NCBI GenBank assembly: GCA_029959085.1
Contig: JARWIR010000027.1
Span: forward strand, 7,440,001 to 7,504,000
Origin: Nemophila menziesii
Taxonomy: Eukaryota > Streptophyta > Magnoliopsida > Boraginales > Hydrophyllaceae
Direction: 5' to 3'
DNA length: 64,000 nt
The notes under the pieces are model-generated. The model was given only the letters and a program-made list of their open reading frames with translations. It ran no database searches and was not told the DNA's origin. This document shows positions 55,280 to 64,000 of this stretch, one piece after another (within the stretch, counting starts at the first letter, position 1; each line of letters opens with the position of its first letter). Made by a program: the position numbers and the translations under genes.

Positions 55280-56802
55280 TTATGTCTCCTCATTTGTGAT
55301 AGATTAATGTTAGGATGAGACATCATTTTTAGCGATTTAGAAGTCATAAATGTCGATTTTCTTGAGAAATAATGCACTTTCCTATTTTAAGTCTTGAATT
55401 AGTAAAATAATATTTTTAGAGCATATTGGGTTTAATTGTTTATTTAGTGTGTAGCTTTAAAGATAATTATGGAGCTTAATTAAAGTCCAAGTCAAAGACT
55501 ACAACTTATGGAAAGAGATTTGCATGGTAATTGGAGATAAGGAAACAAAAGCTAAAAAGATGGAAAAGGAAAAGCTGCCTAATCTGGGATTCTACATTGC
55601 ACGCCTAAAGATGTGCTATTTTACCCAAGAAATAGGCCGATTTTGGTAATTTCCTTTCATAGGGACAAAGATAATTCTGTTACGATTCTTTTGGTATCTT
55701 ATGGAGCTCAAACCAACCAATAACGAAGAAGGTATGCTCAAAACGGTCCAGCAGTGTTTATCTTTATTTCCATACGAATTTGAGTTGGGCTAGAAGTCCA
55801 GTACCTTACCTCTTCCTCAAGAAAACGAATTAGGTCTTCTAAACACCTATAAATACACCCTTATATCACTTGTAAAATCATCCTTGCTTAGTTGAAAACC
55901 TTATAATTATTCCTTAGTCATTGTAGAGAGCAAGATGATGTCTTTTGTAATTTCTTTTAGTTTATTTCCATCAGGTATGAACTAAACTCCCCATAGCTTG
56001 GGTTTTGCATAATGTATAATCTATGAATTCTAATTCTTCTATCTAAGTTTCTTTGGGAATTATATGTTTTAATCTGATATTAGCTACTTACTTAATATTT
56101 GTTTATGTGTTTTGATTTATTGTCTTTCCTAGAACTGATCACTTTAGGATTGTTTTAATAGTAGTTAGATGGTCTCCTTGACAGGGTGTTTAACTATTGA
56201 ACCACCACATAATGTCTAGTGTCGATATTAGTTCTGACAAAACATGATTCTAACTAGATAGTCATTAGGGTTTGTTTTAATCACCATATCACCAATGATT
56301 GCAGTATTTGCCTAGGGCCTTAGTAGCGTTTGATAACCCTATTTGAAATCACGTCTTGGTTGTGCCGTAGCCCCCTTAGTCGCTCTCAAGGTCTAAGGTA
56401 TGGGAATTTAGAATCCTGACTAAGTATACCAAGAGATAATATTCTCCCTTATTAACTAGATTTATAGATAGAATTAGAAGGATTAGTGCATACTAGCAAA
56501 ACCTGAGCTATACTTCTCATCTAATATTTCTTATTTTTTATTTATTTGTCTTTTATTTTCTTAGTTTTACTTCTTAAATTCAAAATCTATTTGCCTTTAT
56601 TTTTTGTCTTTAATTATTTACTTTTACTCGTTATTTCTACTCACGCGTATAACACACTTAAGTCCCTGAGAACCAACTCAACTTACTAACTAAAACTTGC
56701 ATACGTCCTATAATACTTGCAGTACTGTGCCTGTCTAGGGTGAGAGTGCGTAGTTTCTTGACTTAATTTTATCTTATTTTTATCACACCCTAGGCGACAC
56801 CA
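55280..56802 (+). repeat. 5' LTR of element I
   Basis: About 1523 bp, starting TTATGTCTCC (TG mutated to TT) and ending GGCGACACCA. The 46-bp module is at 55280-55325. A TATA box lies at 55848-55855. About 620 bp (55870-56495) are absent from A's LTRs but are matched by C-family LTRs. Confidence 0.88.
55848..55855 (+). promoter_or_regulatory. TATA box of element I 5' LTR
   Basis: TATAAATA in CACCTATAAATACACCC, identical in context to element A. Confidence 0.65.
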
Positions 56803-56808
56803 AAATTT

Positions 56809-56826
56809 TGGCGCCGCTGCCGGGGA
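56809..56826 (+). other. Primer-binding site of element I (tRNA-Asp type)
   Basis: TGGCGCCGCTGCCGGGGA, six bases after the LTR end. Confidence 0.85.
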
Positions 56827-56958
56827 CTTGTGTCTCGTTAGCGTGTGGGTTATCAATTTCGAGTAGTAGTTTTTAATTAGTTTTTACTTTTCAGTTTTTA
56901 ATTTTTATTTTTCCAGATTTACGCTTGTGGTTTGCTTTAGTCTTTTTCAGGTTTCACA

Positions 56959-59688
56959 GTGTTTAATTCTTGGCCTCCTTTATCGGAGCCCGAGAGGAGC
57001 TTCAGATCTTACAACAAACAAGTTCGTGAGGAAAGAGCCTTGAGAAGAGCTATGGCAGACATACAAGATAATGATCCGGAGTTAGTTTACTTTGCACCTG
57101 GAGGACCTCCTGCGTTTATTCCACCTGGTGTACAACAACCTTTAGGAGGAGGTAATGGGCAGAATAACCTTAATAATCAATAGAACCGAGTTAAACAAGA
57201 CCTTCCTGGCCTTCATGTACCATTCCATGTTCAACCAATTGGTTACCGCCCTCCAGAGATTCCGAATATTAAATTCAGACCCGATCCGGGTATGCTTAGT
57301 CAATTTCAAAGTTTCGGACTCTATACTGGTACAGCAATTCAAGATCCGGTAAGATCGATTCAGAAGTTCATGCAGATTTGTGATGCCTACATTACTCCTG
57401 GCATTACACGCGAGCAACTGTATTGTCATATGTTTTCGTTCTTCTTGACCGGTAGAGCTAGCGATTGGCTAGAAAGACAACCACATGGAACCATTCATTC
57501 TTGGAGAGAACTTCAAGTCGCGTTCTTTAACCGATTTTATCCGAAGAGCATGAGACTCAAAGATCAAACCGAGCTTGCAAGATTTTGCCAAGAAGATGGA
57601 GAAACAGTGGAAGAAGCATGGACAAGGTTTCAACAAAAATTAACTAGATGTCCGCTCCATGGTTATACACCTGCTCTACAACTTGCTATGTTCTATGAAG
57701 GTCTTAATGATAAAGGTAGAGAGAAGGTGGATAACATTGGAAAGGGTAATTTAGTGTCCATGAATCACAATGAAGCTTCCGAGGTGTTAGAAAATATTAT
57801 GGAACAAGAAATAAGTTGGCCTTCAACGCGAGCTTCTGTAGCAAAAACCCGAGGAACACTTCGCTTAGATGCAGAAACTGCGAACTCAGCTCAGATATCC
57901 GCATTAGAAAATCAAATCAAAGAGCTGAAAATAGAGATGCAAAAGAATTTAGCCGCTGCAAACGTAGTACAAGAAGCACAAGGTTGTCAACAATGTGGGG
58001 TTAACAATCATACATGGGAAGAGTGCGAAACAAATCCGCAATCTGTTTACTTTATATCCAATCGCGGAGGTTATCAATGGGGTAACCGAAACCATCCGGG
58101 TATGCAGTACTCAAATCCACAAGGGGCCGCCAATCCTGATAATTATCAACAGTGCCCCCAGAACAACTCTTTCCAACAGAGAGGTCAGTACCAAAATCAA
58201 AATCAACATAGACCTACTCCCCCACAACAACCTGTGCAAGATGCCTATACCGATTCATTAGATCAGAAAGCTTTACCTCAGTATCCTCAAGAAGGATCTA
58301 TGGACAATCAACAGATAGCACAGGCTCTAGACCGTTTGACCACGACTATGAATGCTCAGGAAGAGAAGGTCAGAGGACAAGATGCCATACTTCAGATATT
58401 AGGTACTCAAGTAGAACAGTTAAACAAAGTTCTAACAAATTTAATAGAACAAAAGGAAGTAAAGGCAATCGAAGGAGGTGAAAACAATGTTGGGATCAAA
58501 GCTTGCAAGGCTATTTGCCTTGAAATTACAGAAAAAGAAGAGGAAGTACCGCATGCTACCGTTACTGCCGTGGAAGTTCTGAGTACCGAAGAAGAACCAA
58601 CCAAGTCTAGCCCCGTGGAATCTGACTGTTCTGAGGTTTATGTGGAGGACGATCAAGAGATAGCCGAATTTATACAGCTATTGAGGAAGATGCAAGAGGA
58701 AATTCGATCGGTTGTGGACTATGCAGCTGAGCTGGCTAAAGATAAAGAAGCCTCAAAGGAGGATTCGGAAGATGAAGACGCACCTGCTGTGCATAAAGAG
58801 AAAGAAGAAGAGAAGGTGGAATCGCCACCTATTATTCAAACAGTGTCATCAACTATTCCTGATACAAATCCTAAAGATGACACTGTACTCAAGACATTTG
58901 TAGAGGCGTATCAACCTGAAAATATCAACGCCCAGATGCTTGAGATTGCGAAGAGATGACTTACACCGCAACAAGTTTTTACGCAAGTTATTCCTGAAAA
59001 AAAGGCGAGTGTAGAGATCCCGAGAGAGAACCTGAGGGTTTCGAGAAGAAGTGAAAGAGAGCTACCAACAAAGCTTAAAGATCCGGGAAGTTTCAACCTT
59101 CCTATTCAATTACATGGTATGCTCAAGGTGAAAGCGATGTACGATGTGGGTTCTGGTGTGAATATTATGCCTAAGTCTGTGTTCGAGAGATTTAAACTTT
59201 AGAAATCAGAGAAAACTCCAGTGAAGTTGCATTTCGCTGACAACTCAGTTAAAAGGACATGGGGAATAGTGGAGGATGTCTTAGTCCGTGCAGGTAATAT
59301 CGCCATCCCTACTGACTTTGTTATTCTTGAGTTTGATGCAGATAAGCAGGTTCCAATCATACTTGGACGGCCTTTCATGGCCACAAGTCAAAGTGTGATC
59401 AACTTCCAAGAAGGGACCATCACCCTTCATGCAAAGAATGTATCCGGGACCTTCTATGTCTTGGGTAAGAAACCAAGGAAATTAGATCCCAACGTTCCTG
59501 TCATCCACATCCTTTCGGATCACAAAGTCCCTCCTGAGGAGATCCACTTAAAGCCTGTGAATACTGAGCCAAACATTGAGTTTGGGGTTGGCCATGAAGT
59601 TCTATGGAAAGCTCACAAACGCGAGAATAGGCCACGTAGTTTCAAAGACTCGTGGATGGGACCATTCATTGTCACTAAGGTTGTTTAA
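56959..59688 (+). pseudogene. gag: Element I gag-protease-GPY/F polyprotein, one unshifted frame with three stops
   Basis: One frame spans about 910 codons with no frameshift. The start codon is GTG where A has ATG. TAG at 57181, TGA at 58957 and TAG at 59200 interrupt it. The capsid-like domain is at about 57292-57780 (QKFMQICDAYI, GRASDWLERQPHG, FYPKSMR). The knuckle CQQCGVNNHTWEEC is at 57985-58026, then Gln/Pro-rich and acidic linkers. The protease loop Y-D-V-G-S-G-V-N has its Asp at 59143, with the flap VPIILGRPFMATSQ near 59350. The GPY/F module begins (GVGHEVLWK, WMGPFIVTK) but is truncated by a deletion of about 100 bases after 59680. Confidence 0.88.
57985..58026 (+). other. gag CCHC zinc knuckle (element I)
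   Basis: CQQCGVNNHTWEEC, spacing C-x2-C-x4-H-x4-C. Confidence 0.85.
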
Positions 59689-59716
59689 CTTTGAAAGACG
59701 TTAAACAAAATTGCTG

Positions 59717-59734
59717 TACGGGAGACACCCCGTA
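59717..59734 (+). other. Conserved GGGAGACA hairpin (element I copy)
   Basis: TACGGGAGACACCCCGTA: the same six-pair stem as in A with one loop base changed. Confidence 0.65.
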
Positions 59735-60695
59735 GTTTTTTAGTTTTTATGTCTTTAATTTATGTTTAGTTTAGTTGTTTTTAGTTGATAATGCATATTT
59801 GAGAAAGGTATTAGTGTTTTTGGTGTGTAGGAATTGGAGAAATCGAGTTAGGGACGCGAGCAAATTTTTTCGGAGCAAAGAAATGACCTGCGCGGACTAC
59901 CCCCGCGGACTACCCCTAGTCCGCAGGTATGCACCGCAGGGTAAAAACACGTACCACGGGTTGCACCACGGGTCTTGTCCAGAACCGAGAAAAAAATTAC
60001 CCGCGGACTACCCCCCTGCACCGTGCCCTGGTCCGTAGGACAAAAACGCGTGGCACGGGGTAGGTCCACGGGTATTTTGACGAAGGAGGCGCGGAGTACC
60101 CTCGCGGTGTACCCCCATGGTCCGCGAACTCAAAAAACGCGTGCCACGGGTCCTACCACGGGTATTACCCAGTGGGTAAAAAATTTCGAGCATCAGATGC
60201 TGCGGTGTACCCCGCGGTACACCCATGGTCCGCAGGCATGGTCCGCACGAGCCGCTAGAGAGAGAAAAGAAAGGGATTTGAGTGTATAAAGGAGGTTTTA
60301 AGCCATTATTCCGAATTTGTTAAACCTAAAGCCTCTTTCTCTTCTCCAAAACTCTCCCAACTCCATTGAAGCTCATCAAAACCTTCACCAATCACCAAAA
60401 CACTACCCAATCATCAAGAAAAACACATCAAATCTTCTCTCCACTTCATTACAAGAGAGAATCAAACACCCAATCTTTACCAAATCCATTCAAATTGAAG
60501 AATCAATGAGCCAAATTTTCAAAATTCATCCTACAATTTCTTAAATCCAAGCCAACCCATTACAAATCCACCTCACCCACATAGAGATTCATCATCAATT
60601 CACCTATCCTAAGCCAAATCAAGCTTGTTCAACCATTAATTCACAAGTTCAAATTTCAAGGGTTGCTAAAGCTTTGAGTTGGGAGTTAATTGAAG
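59735..60695 (+). repeat. Element I spacer with palindrome island
   Basis: The GC-rich part (about 59880-60255) has GCGGACTACCCC/CCGCGGACTACC units, GCGGTGTACCCC units and ACGTACCACGGGT-type inverted repeats. The unit differs from that of A although the rest of the element is very similar. AT-rich sequence follows up to the third ORF. The overlapping frames on both strands here consist of repeat units only. Confidence 0.65.
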
Positions 60696-61847
60696 ATGAC
60701 TAATAGAACAACAATTTTAGCTAACAAGAGGGAGGTGAAGAGTTACAAGGGATTGGATTTAAACAAGAAGACAACAATTGACAAAGGTGCTAGTTCTAAA
60801 TCAAAGGGTAAAGATAAAGTTGAGAAAAGTGGGATACCGTTGTTTGATCGTAATGGTAAAAAGCTTTACTTTTATGCAAAGGAGAAAACACAACCTCAAC
60901 GAGGTCCTGCACCCAAAGAGAAAGAGGATACTTCAAGGGCCTTGAAGACTTCTGCAGAGAAACAGTTAAAAGAACTACCTTTTGCTTATGAGAAAGTATT
61001 CAAGGAAGAAGTTGGTACAGAAGTATATGCAAGATTCTTAGAGCTTGGTGAGAAACTGGGTTGGTCTATGTTCATGGTAAGACGTTCTGAATTATGTCAT
61101 GAGTTAGTTTTGGAATTCTATTTAGGCCTCTTTAGCCGATATAGTGATTGTGTTCCGATTAGAGGAAAGTTAGTTCCTTTCACAGTTGAGGAGATTAGAA
61201 ACCACTTCAAGTTTAAGGAATTGAAAGGTTATTGCAAATTTGAAGAAGCGGTTGCTAAGCGAAAAATCTTTGATGAGGAATTGCTTTTTGAGCATGTAGA
61301 CAAGGAGAAAGTGCAATCACATAAGGGAGAATTGAAGGCACCTTGGCCTTACAAATATCTTCAAGCAGATGCAAAAATTTGGCACAATTTCCTTGTCCTT
61401 AATATCTTTCGAAACACACGAACTTTGGATGTGACTATGAAGTACGCTCTACTATTGGATTGTATTTTGAGAGGAGAAGAAGTTGATGTGGCACAGTTGA
61501 TCTATGAGGAGGTGATACGATTTTCGGTCTCTCCTAAATCAGTTTATAATGTTAAATTTCCTACTATGATCATGTGTCTTGTGCAAAAAGCGGATGTAGT
61601 ATTGGGTGAAGAAGAGAAACTCGAGTTTAAAGCGAGTTATATCGATAATGCTTGGATCAAGGATATCTTTCGGAGAGCGGGTTCTACGCAAGTCTCGAAG
61701 GAAGAAAAGGAGCAAAGTTGGCAAGAGAAGATGGAGGAGCGTTTAACGAAATTCGAAGGAGCTCAAACTTCCTTAGTCAATGATGTGGCACAAATCAATG
61801 CTAATCAAGTGCACATCATGAAACTCCTTGAGCTTGGATGTCAATGA
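60696..61847 (+). CDS. Element I env-like (third ORF) protein, intact
   Basis: ATG at 60696 follows a GAGTTGGGAG motif as in A. About 383 codons, uninterrupted. A basic, Lys/Ser-rich N-terminus (about residues 1-50) leads to KKLYFYAKEK (about 55) and LPFAYEKVFKEEVG (about 96-110). Next come LYLGLFSR-like and VPIRGKLVPF blocks, then KGELKAPWPYKYLQAD (about 215), VTMKYALLLDCILRG (about 250), VDVAQLIYEEVIRFSVSP (about 265-285) and a C-terminal coiled region. Its end is shortened relative to A by a small deletion after MKLLEL. No signal peptide or convincing membrane segment is visible, so 'env-like' describes position only. It resembles the plant 'putative transposon protein' domain of Athila-type elements; function unknown. 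Confidence 0.75.
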   Translation: MTNRTTILANKREVKSYKGLDLNKKTTIDKGASSKSKGKDKVEKSGIPLFDRNGKKLYFYAKEKTQPQRGPAPKEKEDTSRALKTSAEKQLKELPFAYEKVFKEEVGTEVYARFLELGEKLGWSMFMVRRSELCHELVLEFYLGLFSRYSDCVPIRGKLVPFTVEEIRNHFKFKELKGYCKFEEAVAKRKIFDEELLFEHVDKEKVQSHKGELKAPWPYKYLQADAKIWHNFLVLNIFRNTRTLDVTMKYALLLDCILRGEEVDVAQLIYEEVIRFSVSPKSVYNVKFPTMIMCLVQKADVVLGEEEKLEFKASYIDNAWIKDIFRRAGSTQVSKEEKEQSWQEKMEERLTKFEGAQTSLVNDVAQINANQVHIMKLLELGCQ

Positions 61848-61947
61848 TGCGAGGCAATAGCCTCGAGAGTATGTTCTCTTTCTTACTTACCATTTCTGTA
61901 AATATGTTAATCTGCTAATTTTAATTTCTGTTTTTCGAGTCTTTTTC

Positions 61948-61967
61948 TAGTCGTGGGGACACGGCTC
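61948..61967 (+). other. Conserved stem-loop after env-like ORF (element I copy)
   Basis: TAGTCGTGGGGACACGGCTC: the A hairpin with only the outermost pair lost. Confidence 0.6.
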
Positions 61968-62734
61968 ATTTTTGAGTTCGGGGTGTGGGGATTCGTTGTC
62001 TCTCATCTCCATTTTTCTGTTTTTAGGTAGAAATTAAAATTTTTGATACATGGGAATTAGATGTAGAGTGTGTTTAATAGCTTGAAAGCATAAGCTCAGT
62101 AGATTAATGATAGTAAGTAATATGTTTATAAGCTATGTATTTGTATGCTTTTAGTATTTGCAGGAAAACACACGTTGATAGTAAAGAAAAGATTAGTGAG
62201 CAATGCGATAGAAAGTATGTTCGATCTCAGGGAACCTTGAAGGTGTGTAGGCCGTGAGATCCAAGCTAGTTCAAAAACCATTTGATGAAAGTGCTAAAGG
62301 AAGAAAATAACGAAATTACATAGTTTAGAAAGTGATTATGGCAGTTCTTTCATATTTGAAACCCTTGAAGCCTTTTTATACCTTTTTACCTTGTGATTTT
62401 TGAGTTTTGATGCTATATCCTTCTCAGCCCCTTCTAGCCTTTCTAAAGCTTCTTATTGAAACACGTTATAAGCCATATCCCTTTAGATTTTAGGACTTTT
62501 CCATATGACCCGCACTCAAATCGCGATGCATAGACAGTTGTTTTAGAGCTTGAGTTTGGGGTGTGGGTCCACCATTATGGGAATTGTTATTGGGTTGGGA
62601 TTTTTGAGCTTATTAATTGTGCTTTGTGCTTTATATTGATGATGATTCACAGATTTGTATTGTAACCCTTTGCCGGGGTAATAGTGAATGAAAAAGAAGC
62701 TACGAGCTAATGTTGCCAACAAGGGCATTAAACG

Positions 62735-62737
<3 letters not shown>

Positions 62738-62771
<34 letters not shown>
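62738..62771. repeat. (AT)n microsatellite in element I
   Basis: About 17 AT units, at the same place where A has a run of roughly five (about 32157-32166). Confidence 0.85.
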
Positions 62772-62775
<4 letters not shown>

Positions 62776-63458
62776 AAATAGCGTGATATCTCAACATTAA
62801 AATAGAGTCATAGATATAGAAAAAATTGATGTGAAAAGAAAAGAAAATATATATATTCGGACCGGCAAAGTGGATTTTTATGTGAACATCTTAAGCTTTA
62901 ATTGGGTTATTGGGGATGCTAAATTGTGCATCAAAGAATTCATTGGGTTGAGTGAGAAACATTTTATGAGAGTAACTCAAGCTCTAGGGCGATTCGTTGA
63001 TGGCTAGTGAGGAGAGAGCCAAAAGCTCACTCCAAATTATCCAAATATACTATCATACCCGTCCCTAAGCCTAAATTACAACTTTAAAGACCTTTTGATT
63101 CTTTGCTATGTAATTGAGAAGTGATTGAGCCATTAGAGATTAGTTGAGTGGATCTTTGAAGACTAGTGAAAATCGATGAACAATCTATAACTCTCTTGGG
63201 GAACTGAGTAAAGTCCTAATCCTTCTTACATTGCGAAACTAATCTGATCTTGAATTCAAGCCGTGTTGACTGTGGATATGAGAAGTGTACATGTATGTAG
63301 TTTATAAATATTATTGCATGAAATTTTCTGAGTTATGTGCTTTAGGTTTATTCTATATATTTTGCTATGCTTTTTCCCTTGTGTTAAGAATTTTATAAGT
63401 GTGTATTTATAGACTTCCCTTTGTTTTTATTTTTACTGTATCGGGACGATACAACTTT

Positions 63459-63471
63459 GAGTTGGGGGTCT
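63459..63471 (+). other. Polypurine tract of element I
   Basis: GAGTTGGGGGTCT directly before the 3' LTR start. Confidence 0.85.
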
Positions 63472-63515
63472 TGATGTCTCCTCATTTGTGATAGATTAAT
63501 GTTAGGATGAGACAT
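63472..63515 (+). repeat. 3' LTR of element I, first 44 bases before insertion J
   Basis: It matches the start of A's LTRs and breaks off inside the inner arm of the terminal inverted repeat (…GAGACAT), where J begins. The rest lies beyond the window. Confidence 0.85.
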
Positions 63516-64000
63516 TGGTGGTCCTTTGTGTGTTCTAAAAATAAATACAAATAATAACCGAACCACAACCGCAAGTGTACGGTTGTCCCAAGTAGTATGT
63601 ATGATAATACAGATTCGTTCCAAGGACGGATGGTTGGTCACAATGTTTAGCAAGTAGTGATTTATGCACTTATGAAAATAAAAGACAATAAATTGTTTGT
63701 TTTGGTTTTGTTTATTAATTCTACTAAATGAAAGACAAATTATAAATGCAAGTAAAAGCTAAGACGCAAGTAAAATGTATGAAAACGCAATATGAGATGT
63801 AGTACTTGAGAACGCAAGGATCTTCCTAATTTTACTTTCTAACTTATGTTGTTTAAGGGTTAAATCAGTCAATTACAATGGTCGGGATTCTAATATCCTT
63901 ATACCCCCGTCAGGGTGGACTATAAGGCGATCCTAAAGTGTCACTAGTCCCGTCAGGGTAAATATGATCCACCGTTGGATGATTAAGATTTATTACCACA
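63516..64000 (-). mobile_element. Element J: D/E-type LTR, cut by the window end
   Basis: It starts TGGTGGTCC on the plus strand like the left ends of E (5095) and D (6748), and follows their LTR sequence to the window end, including GTCAGGGT motifs at about 63910 and 63953. The presumed left TSD copy is GACAT (63511-63515). Whether it is a solo LTR or a full element cannot be told. Confidence 0.85.

Larger units (their letters stand above)
61848..63458 (+). other. Element I 3' noncoding region
   Basis: It closely follows A's 3' region. The stem-loop is at 61948-61967, and polypurine-like motifs lie near 61975-61991 and 62552-62563. An (AT)n run at 62738-62771 is much longer than the matching short run in A. 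No gene seen; the minus-strand frame at 62543-62797 spans the (AT)n run. Confidence 0.6.
55280..64000 (+). mobile_element. Element I: non-autonomous Athila-like LTR retrotransposon, right end outside window
   Basis: The 5' LTR is 55280-56802. The 3' LTR starts at 63472 and is cut after 44 bases by element J. It has a tRNA-Asp primer site (56809-56826), a fused gag-protease-GPY/F frame, a GGGAGACA hairpin, a palindrome island, an intact env-like ORF, a second hairpin and a polypurine tract. It is the closest relative of A inside the window, but with a longer LTR. No polymerase or integrase core. Confidence 0.9.

Noticed and set aside
55870..56495. Extra block in element I's LTR as a spliced intron, with A as a retrotransposed spliced copy
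   Set aside because: The boundaries do not give a clean GT-AG junction when compared with A, so a plain deletion in the A lineage is simpler.

Overview
This window is plant repeat DNA. It is AT-rich, has no recognisable host gene, and is built almost entirely of Ty3/gypsy (Athila-like) LTR retrotransposons nested inside one another, plus a degraded plant LINE, two small hAT-type elements and one long-armed foldback element with a Mutator-type target duplication. Primer-binding sites match the 3' end of plant tRNA-Asp (TGGCGCCGCTGCCGGGGA). An angiosperm, probably a eudicot, is the best guess; the species cannot be told from the sequence.

Nesting was read from matching target-site duplications (TSDs). 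Element G (+, about 1 to 53716, left end outside the window) is split at 621/46954 by element C (-, 622-46953, TSD GAATC). C was hit by solo LTR E (-, 5095-6669, TSD GTGTG), by D (-, 6748-15858, TSD GTGGT), by B (-, 18344-35322, TSD TGCAT), and in its 5' LTR by a LINE (-, about 39258-46762). B is itself hit in its primer-binding site by A (+, 25151-33770, TSD GGCGC). The LINE carries two hAT-type elements (39453-40400, TSD ATATTATC; 45802-46267, TSD ATGAGAAT). G's 3' LTR carries a foldback element (51299-53222, TSD ATATAGGCG). To the right lie a mosaic LTR remnant H (53722-55279) and element I (+, 55280 to beyond the end), whose 3' LTR is interrupted by J (-, from 63516). A segment holding B's 5' LTR and part of C's gag is duplicated in tandem at 33784-37507.

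All six LTR elements with internal sequence share one unusual plan: LTR, tRNA-Asp primer site, then gag (capsid-like domain plus a CCHC knuckle), a retropepsin-like aspartic protease and a short GPY/F module of the kind ending Ty3/gypsy integrases. There is no reverse transcriptase, RNase H or integrase core. Next come a conserved GGGAGACA hairpin, a GC-rich palindrome island, usually an Athila-type third ('env-like') ORF, a second hairpin, repeated polypurine motifs, the true polypurine tract and the 3' LTR. They therefore look like a group of non-autonomous families that keep gag-pro and an accessory ORF and must borrow polymerase and integrase. Every LTR start seen also carries the same 46-bp terminal inverted-repeat module.

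The most interesting signals are this shared non-autonomous plan, the 46-bp LTR-end module, the two conserved hairpins with partial covariation, and the palindrome islands whose unit differs from element to element. Nearly all coding regions are broken. The best preserved is the env-like ORF of element I (60696-61847) and, apart from three stops and a lost start codon, the unshifted gag-pro frame of element I.
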